A DNA stretch of 22,436 nucleotides. Source: Deltaproteobacteria bacterium (GTDB lineage Bacteria; Myxococcota_A; UBA9042; DTJE01). Position 1 is the first letter of the stretch. Each line of letters starts with the position of its first letter. Where the stretch lies: NCBI GenBank assembly GCA_016784945.1, contig JADHTP010000017.1, forward strand, positions 1 through 22,436, written 5' to 3'. Both the position numbers and the translations under genes were made by a program. The notes beneath the pieces were generated by a model. It was not told the DNA's origin. It saw nothing but the letters and a program-made list of their open reading frames with translations, and did no database searches. Of the stretch, positions 1 to 8,284 are shown one piece after another.

Positions 1-163
1 GCCCGAGATTGGCGCCCGTAGCAGCGACGGAGTCGCCCCTACAAGGGGGGTCATAGGGGGGCTGCGCCCCCCTTGAGTAAGAGAAGCGCCAAGCGCAGGG
101 CGGCACGCCAGTGCCCGCCCGAGATTGGCGCCCGTAGCATCGACGGAGTCGCCCCTACAAGGG
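1..163. repeat. 116-bp-period palindromic repeat, left locus (one full unit plus partial second)
   Basis: One unit (1-116) is followed by a partial second (117-163) with the same beginning. Each unit carries two hairpins. The first, at 18-42, is GTAG-CA-GCGAC-GGA-GTCGC-CC-CTAC. The second, near 55-72, is AGGGGGGC-TGC-GCCCCCCT. Positions 30-83 are identical over 54 bp to 18465-18518, so this is a dispersed family. The structure resembles REP/BIME-type intergenic palindromes. I see no coding capacity. It lies downstream of the minus-strand gene ending at 200. The array may extend beyond the window edge. Confidence 0.9.
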
Positions 164-199
164 AATAGGGATTTCAAGGCCGCGATGGATACCCTGAAG

Positions 200-1654
200 T
201 CAGCGGCCGATTTCCCGTTTTTCGCGGCAGGGGACCGGGCAGACACGCAACCGGTCGCAGAGGAAGCGGCACCCCAGGCCCTCGTGGGCCTGCAGGAGCG
301 GGCCTTCGAAGGCCGGCGAACCGAACCGCCTGCCCAGGTCCGTGCCCAGGGTCACCAGGTCCTGGAACCCTTCGGCCACCACCCGGTCCGTAAACCCGAT
401 CCGAAACGCATTTTCGCGCACCACGAACCAGGGCACGAACGCCGCACTCGCCATTTCGTCGGGCAGTCGGCCGGCTTCGTAGAGGTAGCGAGCCATCAGG
501 AAGGGCGCCAGCGGCGCCACGGGTTCGAACAGGCGACGCCACAGGGTCCACAGCAATTCCCCGGGATCATCGCCCCGCACCAGGTCCCTGGGTTGCTCCA
601 CCGCGGACAGGAGTCGAGCCCCGTGGACGGCAGCCTCGCAGGCCGTCACGAAATCGGGATCCCCGCTCTCGCGGACGGCCTTCTGGATGGCCTCCAGGGG
701 GAAATGTCCCTTCCCGAGAGTCGGCATCAGGGCCATCTCCCTGAAGGCCGCCAGGGCGGTTTGCACCGAGGACATGCGCAGGCCGCGGTCCAGGAGCAGG
801 GCCATGAAGGCGGCCTCGTACAGGGCGGCGGGCGCCCGGGCCTTGGGATCCACACCCGAATCGGACAGGCACAGGGGCCTCTTCCCAGGGTATCCCTCGT
901 ACCAGGCAACCAAGGCATCCCGGGCGGCGTCGAGGTCGGCAGGGCCTTCCGCCTCCGGGGGCGGGTGGTCCATGGGACGGTCCCCGCACGCGGATTCCAG
1001 AGGTTCCGCGTCCGGCGTCTTTACCACAGGTTCCGTTGGCCCGGGAGGCGCCGGATCTTCGGTGGCCGGGGTGTCCTCCCCCGCCTTCTCCTCTTCCAGG
1101 AACTCCTCCACGTCGATGGCCCGAAGCCGCGGGATGGACTCGGTACCCACCACGCCCAGGGCCCACCGGATACCCACCAGCCTCAACAGGCCCGAGGCCA
1201 CCGCCCACTGGATCCAGGCCTTGAAGGAGGGCAGGTCCGGCTCCTCCCCCGGATACACGTACGACGTTAGCATCCTGTACAGTTCGTTGGTGGAATGAAG
1301 GCGCCCCCCCTGCTCCGTGTCCAGGGCCTCCAGGCAGTACTTGGCCAACAGCGGATTGGTAGTCAGCAGACGATCCGCCATGAGACGGCGGAAGGCGGGT
1401 TCGTCGGGCGCCTCCAGCACGGCCAGGGCAAAGGGACCCAGGGACGTGGTGGACCGATCCACCCGGACGTCAAGGTATTGCAGCAGTTCGAGGTGGGTGG
1501 GTTTGTCGAACAGGTTGCCCATCCGCAGGAACTCTCGGAGCGCCTTCGGCGACGGTGTCTCGCGGCGGATCTCGCCCAGGATCCCGGTGATGACCTCCTG
1601 GTAGGCGGGGGGTTCCGTGTTGGGGATCGCCGGGAAACGGGTCGTCTGCGCCAT
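200..1654 (-). CDS. Hypothetical two-domain helical protein with Cys-rich C-terminus (484 aa)
   Basis: I do not recognise this protein. The start is the second ATG of an ATG-ATC-ATG run. It places GGAGG six nt upstream, whereas the first ATG would directly abut the SD. No signal peptide or membrane segment is visible, so it is probably cytoplasmic. Residues about 1-185 are predicted helical and rich in Leu/Trp. Residues about 185-240 form a Pro/Glu/Ala-rich linker, and a second helical half follows. The last 30 residues contain C-x3-C-x5-C-x3-C, a possible metal or Fe-S site, then a basic tail (REKREIGR). The gene is divergent from the HEAT-repeat gene across a 121-bp gap, so the two may share regulation. 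Reading frame and codon use are convincing, but the function is unknown. Confidence 0.75.
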   Translation of the reverse strand: MAQTTRFPAIPNTEPPAYQEVITGILGEIRRETPSPKALREFLRMGNLFDKPTHLELLQYLDVRVDRSTTSLGPFALAVLEAPDEPAFRRLMADRLLTTNPLLAKYCLEALDTEQGGRLHSTNELYRMLTSYVYPGEEPDLPSFKAWIQWAVASGLLRLVGIRWALGVVGTESIPRLRAIDVEEFLEEEKAGEDTPATEDPAPPGPTEPVVKTPDAEPLESACGDRPMDHPPPEAEGPADLDAARDALVAWYEGYPGKRPLCLSDSGVDPKARAPAALYEAAFMALLLDRGLRMSSVQTALAAFREMALMPTLGKGHFPLEAIQKAVRESGDPDFVTACEAAVHGARLLSAVEQPRDLVRGDDPGELLWTLWRRLFEPVAPLAPFLMARYLYEAGRLPDEMASAAFVPWFVVRENAFRIGFTDRVVAEGFQDLVTLGTDLGRRFGSPAFEGPLLQAHEGLGCRFLCDRLRVCPVPCREKREIGR

Positions 1655-1775
1655 GATCATCCTCCGCGAAATTCCGCGAAGTCCTAGTATACCCTTGATA
1701 ACCCGAGGCGAAAATCTGATAGAATGCGCCGCTCGGACCACGGGGTCCGAACATCGTGATAGGGGGTGGCTCACC
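1655..1775. promoter_or_regulatory. Divergent intergenic region with candidate promoter
   Basis: This 121-bp gap is clearly AT-richer than its surroundings and separates two divergent starts. Toward the HEAT gene, TTGATA (1695-1700) is followed by GATAGAAT (1718-1725). The best hexamer, TAGAAT, gives a long 19-nt spacer, so the pairing is uncertain. Toward the minus gene, TATACT (1691-1686) could be a -10, but no good -35 is visible. CCGCGAA occurs twice as a direct repeat (1663-1680), overlapping the SD region of the minus gene. Confidence 0.35.
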
Positions 1776-4046
1776 ATGAAGAAACGATCCGCATTCCTTC
1801 TGACCCTGGTCCTCGGCATCGCCGCGCCGGCCTGGGCGCAGCCTTCAGACGTCATCCCCGTGGTCTACCGGACGATCAAGGTCAACCAGGCCGGAAATTC
1901 CGTCATGGTGGCCGTGCCAGAACCTTTTGACGGGTACGAACCAACCCACATCGACGATTCGCTGCTGCGGGCCTTCGACGCCCTCAAGGACGCCCACCCC
2001 TACGAATATGGCAACGCCACGCTGCTGCTGAACAGCGCTCGGGGCGGCGCCCCCAGCGCCACGCTGAACCTGGATCCCGATCGGGTCGACTACTACGACC
2101 AGGTGGCCAGCGAGGTCTTCCACTCCCTGCGCGGACTGGGAGCGGCCGAGGTCAGGGCCCCCGTCATCCGTCCCACGCCCCTCGATGCATCAGCCCTGCG
2201 CCTGCCGGTTTTCCGGCTGAATGTGCCGTTTTACGACGCCCTGCCTCCCCGTCACTACGCCCATGTCATGGTGGCGTTGTCGCCCTTGGATGTGATCCCG
2301 GCGGGGCTGTTCTACCTGAAGCTCCAGAGGGCGGACAGGAACCTAACGGAAAAGATCCTCGGCGGCCTGGTCCGTGGTGGCGAGGCCGTGCGGCTGGCCG
2401 TCCTGGCCGCTTTCCCCCACCTGCCCGTGGACCGGCCGGCCTCGCGCCTGCTTCCCCTTCTGGACGACCCCTCGCCGGCGGTGCGCCTGGCCGTTCTCAA
2501 ACTGCTCGAAAATGAAAAGGGACGGGATGTGAACGGCCGACTGTCCAAGGTGGTGGAAAACGACGACGATCCCTCCGTCAAGCTGGCGGCGGTGCACCTG
2601 CTGTCCAGCCGCGGCATCCGCCGGTACGACGTCTTCATCGAGATGGGCAAGCTGTCCGACCCCTCGGAAGACGTGGTGGTGGGCGCCATCGGGCGGCTGG
2701 TGGCCTCACGGAACCCGGTGGTGGCCCCTTCGCTGAACCAGGCCCTGCGCAGCAAGAGCGCCAAGGTGCGGGAGGCGGCCCGCAAGGGTCTCATGGCGCT
2801 CAATGCCAGTGCCCTGATGGTCAAGGCGCTGAAGGATGACCGCGTGGATACACACTCCCGCGTGGTTCTGGCCCGCCACCTGGCCGAGTCGGGCGCCTCC
2901 GGGGACAAGATGAAGGGACTGACCTACCTCGTGGTCACCGGTCCCGCCGAACAGGCCGTCTGGGCCGCCGGCCACCTGGGCCTGATGCGCCCGAAAGGGG
3001 GTCTCAAGCTCCTGTACCAGGCCCTCCTCAGGAACGAACCGGACGTACGCACCGTGGCGGCCAAGGCCGTTGGCGCCTACCGGAACCCCGTCAGCCTCAA
3101 GCCGCTGCTGGGCTCCGTCCGCACCGACACCGACAAGGTGGTCGTGGAAAGAGTCGCGGTGGAGATCGTGGCCGCCCAGTCCCTGGACACCATCCTCAAG
3201 CTGATGGAGGGCCGGGACGTGACCATCCGCCGCCTGGCCATGAAGGCCCTGGGCGACGCGCTCAAGGGCGCCCTCCCGCCCCCCCGGGCCATCGCGGTGC
3301 TCAAGTCCCGCCTTCACGACAAGGACCTGGACATCAGGCGGGCCGCGGTCTACGCCCTGGCCCGGGTGTCCGACCCCAAGGTGGCCGCCTCCATCATGAC
3401 CCTGTCAGGCGACCCCGACGAGGAGATCCGCGCCGCCGCCGTGGTGGCGGCCGTGAGTTCCAGCGACCCTGCCTCGGACAACATCCTGCTCGAGGCCCTG
3501 TCCGACGTGTCGGACAAGGTGAAGGAGGCCGCTCTGGATGGTATCGCCGCCCGCAAGCTCAGGACCGCCAAGCAGCAGTTGCGACTCCTGGGGAGCCACC
3601 GCAACACGGACGTGAGGCGCAAGGCGGTTTCGACCTACATCAAGCTGCTGGATCCGGGGGAGATCGCGGCCGACCTGGATTTCCTGACTCGTCTCCTGTG
3701 GGATCGGGACTCGGTCATCAAGCTCGCCGCCATCGACGTGGTGAAGCAGGTCCACGAGCGTCGGGCCATCATTGCCATTTCGGGGCTGGTCATCGATCCC
3801 GACCACGACGTCAAGGCCGCCGCCATCAATGCCCTGGCCTGCAGCAAGGAAAAGGACGCCATGGAGGGCATCCAGAAGGGCGTGTTCGACGATGACAAGT
3901 CCATCCGCCTACTGGCACTGGACGCCCTCGTGACCCTGGGGCGCACGGAGTCCCTGGATTTCCTGTCCGAGGTCATCAACATGGAGCAGGATCCGGAGGT
4001 CAAGGCCCGGGCCCAGGCCGCGCAGAAGGCCCTGCTGGGGAATTGA
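1776..4046 (+). CDS. Secreted HEAT-repeat protein (756 aa)
   Basis: The start is ATG with AGGGGGTGG upstream, chosen because it begins a classical signal peptide: MKKR, a hydrophobic stretch, then predicted cleavage at AWA|QPS near residue 22. Residues about 23-190 are a unique domain that I cannot place. From about residue 190 to the end there are roughly 17 degenerate HEAT units of about 30 residues, visible as recurring D-x-x-[VI]-[RK]-x-A-A-x-x-A-L helices such as AVRLAVLKLL, DIRRAAVYALARV and DVKAAAINALACS. HEAT solenoids are protein-binding scaffolds. Here the signal peptide implies a periplasmic or exported site of action. No catalytic motif was seen. The partner is unknown, and no adjacent phycobilin-lyase or tRNA-related gene suggests a substrate. 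Confidence 0.85.
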   Translation: MKKRSAFLLTLVLGIAAPAWAQPSDVIPVVYRTIKVNQAGNSVMVAVPEPFDGYEPTHIDDSLLRAFDALKDAHPYEYGNATLLLNSARGGAPSATLNLDPDRVDYYDQVASEVFHSLRGLGAAEVRAPVIRPTPLDASALRLPVFRLNVPFYDALPPRHYAHVMVALSPLDVIPAGLFYLKLQRADRNLTEKILGGLVRGGEAVRLAVLAAFPHLPVDRPASRLLPLLDDPSPAVRLAVLKLLENEKGRDVNGRLSKVVENDDDPSVKLAAVHLLSSRGIRRYDVFIEMGKLSDPSEDVVVGAIGRLVASRNPVVAPSLNQALRSKSAKVREAARKGLMALNASALMVKALKDDRVDTHSRVVLARHLAESGASGDKMKGLTYLVVTGPAEQAVWAAGHLGLMRPKGGLKLLYQALLRNEPDVRTVAAKAVGAYRNPVSLKPLLGSVRTDTDKVVVERVAVEIVAAQSLDTILKLMEGRDVTIRRLAMKALGDALKGALPPPRAIAVLKSRLHDKDLDIRRAAVYALARVSDPKVAASIMTLSGDPDEEIRAAAVVAAVSSSDPASDNILLEALSDVSDKVKEAALDGIAARKLRTAKQQLRLLGSHRNTDVRRKAVSTYIKLLDPGEIAADLDFLTRLLWDRDSVIKLAAIDVVKQVHERRAIIAISGLVIDPDHDVKAAAINALACSKEKDAMEGIQKGVFDDDKSIRLLALDALVTLGRTESLDFLSEVINMEQDPEVKARAQAAQKALLGN

Positions 4047-4060
4047 TCCGGTGGCCGGAT
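4046..4060. terminator. Short hairpin between convergent genes
   Basis: ATCCGG-TGG-CCGGAT forms a 6-bp stem with a 3-nt loop starting at the HEAT-gene stop codon. The convergent minus-strand remnant ends at 4068. There is no T-tract on either side, so intrinsic termination is weakly supported. Confidence 0.25.
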
Positions 4061-4067
4061 GGTCCGG

Positions 4068-4391
4068 TCAGGGCGCGGGTTCCTTCTTGAAATTCACGAA
4101 CAACTTGAAACCGTGCAGTTCAAACCGGCCCCCCATGAATGCCTCGGGGTCGGAGCTCTCCTGCTGCTCGGACCGCATCCAGTCGTCGGCATCCGCATCA
4201 TCCATTGCCTCGAACCACCAGACGTCATCCCCCATCTTGTCATTGTGCGGCATTTCCAGGAAGAACCTGTAGCCCTCGTTGGCATCGGCGCCGAATTTCC
4301 TGATCTCGCAGATCTTGGCGTCTGCCCCCTCCATCTGGACCAGGAACAGGTTCCCGGGCTTGAGGTCCCGGTGAATCAGGCCCGCGTCAAT
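4068..4391 (-). pseudogene. Ser/Thr protein kinase catalytic-loop remnant fused to an acidic tail
   Basis: Directly after the barrel gene's stop, and in a different frame, the minus strand reads IDAGLIHRDLKPGNLFLVQ (4391-4335). This is the kinase subdomain VIb catalytic loop with HRDLKPxN complete. The frame continues without a stop to 4068. The expected DFG segment is not intact (AKICEIRKFG), and the activation loop, APE motif and C-lobe are missing. Instead there are about 70 acidic, aromatic residues (DDVWWFEAMDD, then FKKEPAP at the end). No P-loop or VAIK lysine is present upstream, where the frame runs into the barrel gene. It is best read as a relic of a Hanks-type kinase joined to another sequence. 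An ATG at 4334 could still give an 88-residue peptide of unknown role. Confidence 0.6.
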
Positions 4392-5856
4392 CGAAAGCGT
4401 ACCCCAGGCCGATCTCCGCGGTGAGCGGGTAGTTCAGGGGCGCCTCGAGGCCTGCGGGGAAGAAATAGGCCGTGACGCCCGCCTGGATCAACAGGTAGAT
4501 GGGCCCGCTGATGGTGACGTTGGCCCCGAGGGTGACACTGATGCCGCCGAGGAAGCGGTAGGGCAGGTGCTTCACCTCGGAGGCCGCGCAGAACCCCGAA
4601 TCCACACCGAAGAGCTTGCAGTTCGGGTCCGTAGAAGAGGCGAAATCACTGAGGTAGTGGAAGTCGAGCCCAGTATGGACAAACATGCGGCCCCAGTCAC
4701 CCCGCAGGGTGTGTCCCACGCCCAGGATGGCCCGAAAGGCCGTGTAGCCGGACACCAGGTCGTTGAACTTGTCGGGGAAGGAGGTGAACAGGTTCAGCCG
4801 GGTGAAGAAGTCCAGGTTCTCGAGGATCTGGTAGGACAGGCCCACGCCGAAGCCCGCGTTGTGGAACACGTTGCGGGTGGGATACTTCAGGAACAGGGAG
4901 TAGGCGCCCGACGTGTCCATGTAGAAGTCGGGCCGCTCACTCTCCGGTTCCACCCGTGAAGGCAGATCGGTACAGGCCAGCCAGGCGGACAGCGTCCGTG
5001 ACAGCCTTTCTCGCGCGTCGTCCCCAGTCTTCAATGGGAATTCGTCGCCGAACTCCTCGGCGATGGCGCCGTCCCGACCCGAGGGCCCCATCACCTTGAC
5101 GGCCACCCGGGAACCCCCTTCCCACCGGACCAGGTAGACGTAGACCACCTGCCGGGCGCCGGCCGACCGGGCGAACCGGGACGTCCGCGCCGCCGAGCCC
5201 AGGGGCCAGTCCTTGGGGAAGGTCCTCACGAAGTCCACGGCCGCGGCCCGGATGGCCTGTTCCGCCTGCACGGGGAAGTACCCCTTCAGGAACACGCGGC
5301 CCGGCCTCACGAAAAACAGGTTCTTGAAGGCCACGTGGGCCAGGGCCGAGCTGCCTTCCTCCAGATAGGAAAGGCCGAGGTAGAGGTAGAGGTCGGACAA
5401 CAGCTTGGGATCCACCACGTCCAGGTACTCCGACCGGGCCGCCTCGATCCCCTTCTCCAGGGCGTCGATGGCGTTTCGCAACCGGATGTTCCGGTACAGT
5501 TCGATGCCGAGGTGCAGGAACCCTCGGGCCACGATGCCCCGATCGCCGTCCCCGTTACCCCGGGGGAGGACCTCCGGTGGACGATGGATCGCCAGTTCGG
5601 GCTCGCGGGCCAGTACGGTCAGGGCCGACTCCACCAGTTCATGGCCGAGCCCTTCCGGCGCCGGGGCCTTTTCCCCGGTCCAGAACAGGGCATCAGGATC
5701 CACCCGGAAATCCCGTACCGGTAGCACCACCACCTGGCGCCTGGGGAATGACGGGGTCTGCTCCACGGTCTGGGCGAAGACCGGGACCACGAGGCCGGAC
5801 ACCACGGCGGTCAACATGACAAAGGACCAGGGTCCCGTGGGCCGTTCCGGGTTCAT
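4387..5856 (-). CDS. TPR-like / outer-membrane beta-barrel envelope protein (489 aa)
   Basis: The ATG overlaps the upstream lipoprotein stop (ATGA), with GGGGAGG four nt before it, so translational coupling is likely. A signal peptide ends near VFA|QTVEQ (about residue 29). Residues about 35-110 hold a VVVLPVRDF segment. About 110-185 is helical and TPR-like (LGIELYRNIRLRNAIDALEKG, YLYLGLSYLEEGSSALAHVAF), followed by KNLFFVRPGRVFLKGYFP. From about residue 300 there are alternating amphipathic strands ending in GLGYAFD, typical of an outer-membrane beta-barrel with an aromatic near the C-terminus. The layout is a periplasmic TPR head on a barrel, of a type familiar from myxobacterial envelopes. 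Ligand or cargo is unknown. Confidence 0.8.
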   Translation of the reverse strand: MNPERPTGPWSFVMLTAVVSGLVVPVFAQTVEQTPSFPRRQVVVLPVRDFRVDPDALFWTGEKAPAPEGLGHELVESALTVLAREPELAIHRPPEVLPRGNGDGDRGIVARGFLHLGIELYRNIRLRNAIDALEKGIEAARSEYLDVVDPKLLSDLYLYLGLSYLEEGSSALAHVAFKNLFFVRPGRVFLKGYFPVQAEQAIRAAAVDFVRTFPKDWPLGSAARTSRFARSAGARQVVYVYLVRWEGGSRVAVKVMGPSGRDGAIAEEFGDEFPLKTGDDARERLSRTLSAWLACTDLPSRVEPESERPDFYMDTSGAYSLFLKYPTRNVFHNAGFGVGLSYQILENLDFFTRLNLFTSFPDKFNDLVSGYTAFRAILGVGHTLRGDWGRMFVHTGLDFHYLSDFASSTDPNCKLFGVDSGFCAASEVKHLPYRFLGGISVTLGANVTISGPIYLLIQAGVTAYFFPAGLEAPLNYPLTAEIGLGYAFD

Positions 5857-6488
5857 GGGACCTCCCCGAAATATAGCTCCTGGCAGAAGTTGCGATGCTC
5901 CTCGGCAATCTCAAAATCTTTCTCCGAAGTCGAGGTCTTTTCGAACTCCAGAGGGATACGATCCTTGCATTCCGAATCATTGCAGCATTTCTCGGTAGGG
6001 CAGAGGTGGCCCGCCAGCAATTCCCCCGATTCGGAAGGGGTCAGGACCATGACGAGAAGTAAAGGTTCACCCCATTCACATTCCCGACCTTCACCCAAAC
6101 ACGCCAGGCTCTGATCGGACTCTTCGCAGTCCTCTTGGGCAATATATTCAAAGCTGAACCAAATGGTCGCCTTCCCATTCGAATAGAAGCCATCAACGAT
6201 ATCGGAACATGGACATCGGTCGGCAAAGCTCATTTTAACCCTACAATGAGCCGGACCGTGAAAGCCCACCATTCCCCCCAGATCAGGGCCGTAGTGGCCT
6301 ATCTCCAGCGCCAGATATTTGGCTTCGAGACCGCTCGCATCCTCCCATGGGATATCCACGACAGATTGCGAGCAATAACGCCCGGTCAGGAAACGGGAAT
6401 CGCCGCAACCCATGGCCAGCGTGACCACTGCCAGGATCGACAGGGTCAAGGCCTGCCCTCGGGCTCCACTGTGAGAATGCCTTTTCAC
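5853..6488 (-). CDS. Small Cys-rich lipoprotein (211 aa), base composition unlike neighbours
   Basis: A GTG start overlaps the GNAT stop by 4 nt (GTGA), with GGAG upstream. The N-terminus is VKRHSHSG, then a hydrophobic run ending TLAMGC. This is a slightly non-canonical lipobox, giving a predicted lipidated Cys near residue 29. The mature part has more than ten cysteines (for example RCPCSD and EKCCNDSECKD) and many acidic residues, consistent with a disulfide-stabilised exported protein. I do not recognise a family. The stretch from about 5885 to 6480 is visibly richer in A and T than the flanking genes, which hints at later acquisition or relaxed selection. It sits between the acetyltransferase and barrel genes in one overlapping series. 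Co-expression with the barrel protein suggests, but does not show, an envelope partnership. Confidence 0.7.
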   Translation of the reverse strand: MKRHSHSGARGQALTLSILAVVTLAMGCGDSRFLTGRYCSQSVVDIPWEDASGLEAKYLALEIGHYGPDLGGMVGFHGPAHCRVKMSFADRCPCSDIVDGFYSNGKATIWFSFEYIAQEDCEESDQSLACLGEGRECEWGEPLLLVMVLTPSESGELLAGHLCPTEKCCNDSECKDRIPLEFEKTSTSEKDFEIAEEHRNFCQELYFGEVP

Positions 6489-7090
6489 GGCAAGGCCATC
6501 TCCATGACAATCAGGTCTACCAGGCGATCGTGGACCCGGACTTCTTCCAGGAAACGCCCGGTCTCCTCGAATCCGATCTTCCGGTAGACGTGCACGGCCC
6601 TCTGGTTGCAGGCGATCACGAAAAGACGGACCTTGCGGTACCCCAGGGTTTCGGCTCGCTCGAGGGCATAGTTCATGAGTGCCGTGCCCATGCCCCGATC
6701 CGTGGCCTCGGGCAGAAGGCCCAGACCCAGTTCCATCACGTGGTTGCACTTCTTCAGGGGAACGGCCCGCAGGTCCAGCATGCCCACGGCCTCGCCGTCC
6801 TGCTCCACCAGGGCGATGTGCCAGCGATCGGCGAGCTTCTCCATCCGGGACAGCTCGTCGGCCCGACGGAGGGTGTCGGCGCCGATCTCTTCCGGGGACA
6901 AGAGGATGAATTCCTCGGATTCGGCCAGGTCGGCCATGATCCGGCCCACGGCAGCGGCGTCCTGGGGGCGGGCCTGGCGGATCAGGAATGCCCGGCCCTG
7001 ATTATCGAGGTACCCGCCGTCGGCGTCCGGTGCGGACAAACCGCCCTTCCCCAGTTCAGCACCCCGTGCGACCTGCCGAGTCAAGGGCAT
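6485..7090 (-). CDS. GNAT-family N-acetyltransferase (201 aa)
   Basis: This protein probably transfers an acetyl group from acetyl-CoA to an amine; the acceptor is unknown. The GNAT fold begins near residue 35 (FLIRQARPQDAAAVGRIM). Motif A, with the pyrophosphate-binding loop, appears as LGLGLLPEATDRGMGTAL, matching R/Q-x-x-G-x-G/A. Motif B follows (KVRLFVIACNQRAVHVYRKIGF), with the N-x-x-A-x-x-x-Y-x-K-x-G-F signature of RimI/PhnO-like enzymes. ATG at 7090 overlaps the upstream stop by one base (TGATG). A GTG three bases earlier is an alternative. The first 34 residues precede the conserved fold, so a later start is possible. It is soluble and lies in the middle of the minus-strand series. 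Confidence 0.88.
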   Translation of the reverse strand: MPLTRQVARGAELGKGGLSAPDADGGYLDNQGRAFLIRQARPQDAAAVGRIMADLAESEEFILLSPEEIGADTLRRADELSRMEKLADRWHIALVEQDGEAVGMLDLRAVPLKKCNHVMELGLGLLPEATDRGMGTALMNYALERAETLGYRKVRLFVIACNQRAVHVYRKIGFEETGRFLEEVRVHDRLVDLIVMEMALP

Positions 7091-7794
7091 CACCCCCCCG
7101 CCGGTTCCGATTCCTCGTAACCTTCCACGTCCTCGGCCACCACCTTCTCGCCGGGGTTCACCTCCTCCCGCACGGCCTGGGCGTGTACGGGTCTCGGTTT
7201 TCCCTTGGTCAGCAGGTAGATGCGGTCCTCGGCCAGATCGAGCTGCATCTGGGTGACCAGATAAGCGCGACGGTTGTGCTCGGCCTTCCGGAGTGCGACG
7301 CGCAGGCGCTCGGTCTTTTCGGCCAGGTCCCTGCGCAGGCGCTCGTTTTCGTCCCGCAGGCCGGTCCGGTCTTCACGGGGAGGCCTGGCCTCCTTGACCG
7401 GGGCAGGGGCCGGTCGGCGAAGGGCCTCGTCCCGTTCGGACCGCAACCGATCCACATCGGAGGTCAGGTCCGCGGTCTTGCGCCCGGCCGCCTCGCTCGC
7501 CTCCTGCGCCTGTTTCACGGCCGCGTCACGCCCGGCTTCCTTCTCTTCGAGCCAGCGGACCATCTGCTCGGAACGGGACTGGGACTCTCGGGCCTTGTCG
7601 CGGTCACGTTCCGCCTCGGCCACGGAGGTGTGCAGGTTCTCGCACTCCTCCTCCACCGAGAGACGCGCCTTCTTCTCTGATTCCAGTTTGCGCTGGGTGT
7701 CTTCCAGCGACGCGGTGGCCGCTTCCTTTTCCCGCTTCGCCTTGTCGCAGCGGGCCTGAAGGCTTGTCAGCGCCTTCTTGCCGAACAGGTCCAC
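7090..7794 (-). CDS. Coiled-coil protein (234 aa)
   Basis: Heptad-like, Lys/Glu/Arg/Ala-rich sequence runs from about residue 8 to 115 and again from about 140 to 185, with a break at a Pro-rich hinge (RRPAPAPVKEARPP). The C-terminal 35 residues are acidic and probably disordered. No signal peptide or membrane segment is visible, so it is likely a cytoplasmic structural or adaptor protein. I chose GTG at 7794 because AGGAGG lies 7 nt upstream. TTG at 7797 is in frame but only 4 nt from the SD. Its stop overlaps the acetyltransferase start, and it follows panD by about 50 nt on the same strand. Low-complexity coils cannot be assigned a function by sequence alone. Confidence 0.75.
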   Translation of the reverse strand: MDLFGKKALTSLQARCDKAKREKEAATASLEDTQRKLESEKKARLSVEEECENLHTSVAEAERDRDKARESQSRSEQMVRWLEEKEAGRDAAVKQAQEASEAAGRKTADLTSDVDRLRSERDEALRRPAPAPVKEARPPREDRTGLRDENERLRRDLAEKTERLRVALRKAEHNRRAYLVTQMQLDLAEDRIYLLTKGKPRPVHAQAVREEVNPGEKVVAEDVEGYEESEPAGG

Positions 7795-7843
7795 CAAGGG
7801 CCCTCCTGACGTGGCCTATCGGGACAGGGCAACGGGACGTCGA

Positions 7844-8251
7844 CTAGTCCTCGGTCAGATCAAACTGCCGAGTCCCGAGGTCCACCCGATAGGCAAACGT
7901 GCGCGAGACACGATTCCTTTCGTCCGGGATGACCACCCGGGCCACGTGGGACCCCAGGGCATCGCCGTCGAACGTGCCGTAGGCACAGATGATGATCTTG
8001 TCACCCACGTGAACCCGGCGGGCGGCCGCCCCGTTGAGCATGACCTGACCGCTGTCGGGCTCGCCCGGAAGCGTGTAGGTCGAGAGCCGCTCACCATTGG
8101 TCACGTCCCAGACCTCCACTTCCTCGAGGGGGAGTATCCCCGACTTCTCGAGAAGGACCGGGTCCACGGTGATGGAACCCATGTAGTCCACATCGGCGCC
8201 GGTGACGGTCGCCCTGTGGATCTTGCCGATCAGGAACTTTCTGCTGAACAT
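7844..8251 (-). CDS. panD: Aspartate 1-decarboxylase (135 aa)
   Basis: The product decarboxylates L-aspartate to beta-alanine for pantothenate and CoA synthesis in the cytoplasm. It is a pyruvoyl enzyme made as a proenzyme. The self-cleavage site is visible as Gly25-Ser26 in YMGSITVD, giving a small beta chain and a pyruvoyl-capped alpha chain. Also conserved are Lys10, His12 and Tyr23, the WDVTNGERLSTY segment (substrate-binding Arg and Tyr) and the LNGAAARRVHVGD core. The length is close to the family norm of about 126, with a slightly longer C-terminus. ATG at 8251 has GGGAGG five nt upstream and matches the family N-terminus; in-frame codons further upstream do not. No panB or panC is adjacent. 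It is the first gene of the minus-strand block. Confidence 0.97.
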   Translation of the reverse strand: MFSRKFLIGKIHRATVTGADVDYMGSITVDPVLLEKSGILPLEEVEVWDVTNGERLSTYTLPGEPDSGQVMLNGAAARRVHVGDKIIICAYGTFDGDALGSHVARVVIPDERNRVSRTFAYRVDLGTRQFDLTED

Positions 8252-8284
8252 GATTGCCTCCCAAGGGTCAACCTGCCCGGCGAA

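Noticed and set aside
4068..4391. Intact protein kinase gene
   Set aside because: Only the catalytic loop is present. There is no glycine loop, VAIK lysine, intact DFG or C-lobe.
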